Assembly: GCA_001828855.1 (NCBI GenBank) | Contig: MHZT01000048.1 | Span: forward strand, 1 to 64,000 | Direction: 5' to 3' | DNA from: Rhodobacterales bacterium RIFCSPHIGHO2_02_FULL_62_130 | GTDB lineage: Bacteria > Pseudomonadota > Alphaproteobacteria > Rhodobacterales > Rhodobacteraceae | Length of the DNA stretch: 64,000 bases | Part shown: positions 62,135 through 64,000 of the stretch, piece after piece | How positions within the stretch are numbered: the stretch's first letter is position 1 | Layout of the letters: every line of letters starts with the position of its first letter | Made by a program: the position numbers and the translations under genes | Notes under the pieces: model-generated | Seen by the model: the letters and a program-made list of their open reading frames with translations, nothing else | What the model was told of the DNA's origin: nothing | The model's database searches: none

Positions 62135-62779
62135 ATGGCACGCCAACTCGATTACCCCGCGATGAAACGCATCTTCACCCGCTTTCAGCAGGCCGAGGCC
62201 GAGCCGAAAGGGGAGCTTGATCACACCAACGCCTTTACGCTGGTGGTGGCCGTAGCTCTTTCCGCCCAAGCAACGGATGTCGGGGTGAACAAGGCCACCA
62301 AGCACCTGTTCCAGATCGCCGACACGCCGGAAAAGATGCTGGCCTTGGGCGAGGAGGGTGTGATCGAGCATATCAAGACCATCGGCCTTTTCCGCAACAA
62401 GGCAAAGAACGTAATCAAGCTGTGCCAGTTGTTGATCGAAAAGTTCGACAGTCAGGTGCCCTCCAGCCGCGCCGCGCTGCAATCCTTGCCCGGTGTGGGG
62501 CGCAAGACCGCGAATGTGGTGCTGAACATGTGGTTCCACCAGCCCGCGCAGGCGGTGGACACCCATATCCTGCGCGTCGGCAACCGCACCGGCATTGCCG
62601 TGGGCAAGGACGAGGTCGCGGTCGAACGCGCCATCGAGGATAACGTGCCCGCCGAGTTCCAGCAGCACGCCCACCACTGGCTTATCCTGCACGGGCGGTA
62701 TATCTGCGTCGCGCGCAAGCCCAAATGCGGCATCTGCCCGATCCGCGATGACTGCCAGTATGAGGAAAAGACCGAATGA
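62135..62779 (+). CDS. nth: Endonuclease III
   Basis: Bifunctional glycosylase/AP lyase for oxidised pyrimidines. The 214-residue product has the helix-hairpin-helix LPGVGRKTANVVL with catalytic Lys124, Asp142 in AVDTHILRVGNR, and the Fe-S loop Cys191-x6-Cys198-x2-Cys201-x5-Cys207. ATG 62135 begins the family-length protein. It overlaps the PfkB gene by 4 bp. Confidence 0.96.
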   Translation: MARQLDYPAMKRIFTRFQQAEAEPKGELDHTNAFTLVVAVALSAQATDVGVNKATKHLFQIADTPEKMLALGEEGVIEHIKTIGLFRNKAKNVIKLCQLLIEKFDSQVPSSRAALQSLPGVGRKTANVVLNMWFHQPAQAVDTHILRVGNRTGIAVGKDEVAVERAIEDNVPAEFQQHAHHWLILHGRYICVARKPKCGICPIRDDCQYEEKTE

Positions 62780-63759
62780 AGCGTTATCAGGTTGTCGGCA
62801 TCGGCAATGCCATCGTCGATGTGTTCACCCAGGCCGATGACAGCTTTCTAGAGCTGATGGGCATCGAGAAGGGCATCATGCAACTGGTCGAACGCGAGCG
62901 GGGCGAATTGCTTTACGCCGCGATGAAAGACCGCGTGCAGGCTCCGGGCGGGTCGGTGGCCAATACGCTTGCAGGTATCGGCAATCTGGGCCTGACGACC
63001 GCCTTCATCGGCCGCGTGCATGACGATGCGCTGGGGCGGTTCTATGCGTCGTCCATGGCCGCAGGCGGCACTGATTTCGTCAACGCGCCCGTGGCGGGGG
63101 GAGAATTGCCCACCTCACGGTCGATGATCTTTGTGGCACCGGATGGTGAGCGGTCGATGAACACCTATCTGGGGATTTCGTCCGAACTCGGACCAGATGA
63201 TGTTTCCGACGATGTGGCGGGACAGGCGTCCGTGCTGTTCCTTGAAGGCTATCTCTATGACAAGCCCAAGGGCAAAGCCGCCTTCGAGCGTGCCGCCAAA
63301 CTGTGCCAAGCTGCGGGCGGGCAGGCAGGCATCGCCCTGTCCGACCCTTTCTGCGTAGACCGCCACCGCGACGACTTCCGCCGTCTGGTCAAGGACCTGG
63401 ACTATGTGATCGGCAACGAACACGAATGGTCGTCGCTTTACCAAACCGATCTTGATGCGGCGCTGGAGCAGGCGGCACAGGATTCGGGACTGGTGGTCTG
63501 CACGCGTTCGGGCGACGAGGTGATTGTGATTCGCGGCTCCGACCGCGCCGTGGTGCCGGTGAAACGCGTGGTTCCTGTGGACGCCACCGGCGCGGGCGAC
63601 CAGTTCGCCGCCGGCTTCCTGTTCGGCCTGTCCACAGGGCGCTCGCTGGAAACCGCAGGCCGCATGGGCTGCATCGCCGCCGCCGAAGTCATCAGCCACT
63701 TCGGCGCCCGGCCCGAAGCCAACCTGCGTGACCTGTTTGTTCAGGAAGGCCTGCTCTGA
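62776..63759 (+). CDS. PfkB-family carbohydrate/nucleoside kinase (adenosine-kinase-like)
   Basis: 327 residues: PGGSVANTLAGIGNLG near 58-73 and the catalytic DATGAGDQFAAGF at 269-281. Its closest look is to bacterial proteins annotated as adenosine kinase, with a VGIGNAIVDVF start; the true substrate could be another sugar or nucleoside. ATGA overlap with nth suggests coupling. Confidence 0.9.
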   Translation: MKRYQVVGIGNAIVDVFTQADDSFLELMGIEKGIMQLVERERGELLYAAMKDRVQAPGGSVANTLAGIGNLGLTTAFIGRVHDDALGRFYASSMAAGGTDFVNAPVAGGELPTSRSMIFVAPDGERSMNTYLGISSELGPDDVSDDVAGQASVLFLEGYLYDKPKGKAAFERAAKLCQAAGGQAGIALSDPFCVDRHRDDFRRLVKDLDYVIGNEHEWSSLYQTDLDAALEQAAQDSGLVVCTRSGDEVIVIRGSDRAVVPVKRVVPVDATGAGDQFAAGFLFGLSTGRSLETAGRMGCIAAAEVISHFGARPEANLRDLFVQEGLL

Positions 63760-63770
63760 CCCACCGCGCA

Positions 63771-63795
63771 GGTGCGTGGCAAGCACGCACCCTAC
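63771..63795 (+). repeat. Family-2 palindromic repeat
   Basis: GGTGCGTG-GCAAG-CACGCACC followed by CTAC. It begins 12 nt after the PfkB stop. Confidence 0.75.
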
Positions 63796-63855
63796 CCATA
63801 GCGGTGTGGCCTGTGCTGCACCTTGTAGTGGTGTCGCTTGTTAGGCGGATATAGG

Positions 63856-63930
63856 GCCTCCGGCGGGGATATTTATGCAGAGAGGATTGAACCGGAGCTT
63901 CATCTTGGCCCAAATACTCCCGCCGGAGGC
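63856..63930 (+). repeat. Family-3 repeat, long form
   Basis: GCCTCCGGCGGGGATATTT (63856-63874) faces AAATACTCCCGCCGGAGGC (63912-63930); the arms match except for two adjacent swapped bases, with 37 nt between. Same core as the 50.3-kb element. Confidence 0.75.
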
Positions 63931-63985
63931 TCTGTTCTCTGTGCTGCACCATGGTGCAGGTCTGGCACCGACTTTTGCATCAGGG

Positions 63986-63997
63986 GTAGGGTGCGTG
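63986..63997 (+). repeat. Family-2 repeat, cut by the window end
   Basis: GTAGGGTGCGTG, the left half of the family-2 palindrome, in the last bases of the window. The right half is outside. Confidence 0.55.
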
Positions 63998-64000
63998 CTT

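Noticed and set aside
1-64000. CRISPR arrays, prophage or insertion sequences
   Set aside because: No regularly spaced repeats, integrase, transposase or phage structural gene was seen; the scattered palindromes are short and not spaced as CRISPR.

Overview
The window is a stretch of chromosome from an alphaproteobacterium, most likely a Rhodobacteraceae (Rhodobacter/Tabrizicola/Gemmobacter-like). Evidence: GC-rich coding sequence, a bztABCD amino-acid transporter, BluB, MipZ, an F0 operon with paired b and b' subunits and no F1 genes, the order ffh / chorismate mutase / rpsP / rimM / trmD / rplS / rpmE, and short palindromic intergenic repeats of types I associate with this family. No prophage, insertion sequence, CRISPR array or rRNA gene was seen.

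Layout. 1-16.7 kb: end of tuf, then the S10, spc and alpha ribosomal-protein clusters, secY, adk and rpoA, all on the + strand. The cluster is cut by a terminator after rplW, a terminator plus an unrelated small gene after rplP, and a GFA-family gene plus an opposite-strand MAPEG gene after rpmD. Good -35/-10 pairs restart it before rpmC, rplO and rpsM. 16.7-20.2 kb: rarA, fluoride channel, RluC-type pseudouridine synthase, ATP12. 20.4-25.1 kb: bztABCD. 25.2-28.1 kb (- strand): SixA-like phosphatase, Fe-S protein, sterol-desaturase-family hydroxylase, argB. 28.3-30.6 kb: SDR and malonyl-CoA synthetase. 30.7-38.0 kb (- strand): mipZ, rpmE, rplS, trmD, a membrane protein, rimM, bluB, rpsP, chorismate mutase, ffh. 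38.3-43.5 kb: LysR regulator with a DMT exporter, then a PAAR protein followed by a periplasmic TPR-CHAT peptidase-like protein. 43.7-47.6 kb: a four-gene ABC importer behind a Pho-box-like array. 47.6-49.2 kb: tRNA-Arg(ACG) and a histidine kinase. 49.5-56.3 kb: rpmH, rnpA, yidD, ttcA, an EAL protein, yidC, a MOSC protein, engB. 56.3-59.5 kb: ArsR-type regulator and atpI-B-E-F'-F. 59.6-64 kb: a FadR/PdhR-like regulator with a clear operator, an OmpA-like lipoprotein, an AraC-MGMT fusion, nth and a PfkB kinase.

Most of the window serves translation, protein export (SecY, Ffh, YidC, YidD) and energy (F0). The parts worth a second look are regulatory or accessory: the Pho-box-like ABC operon, the PdhR-like autoregulatory site, the PAAR/TPR-CHAT pair, the structured leaders of rpmC, rplS and ffh, the breakpoints in the ribosomal cluster, and four families of palindromic repeats. 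Promoters, operators and hairpins were read by eye and are predictions.
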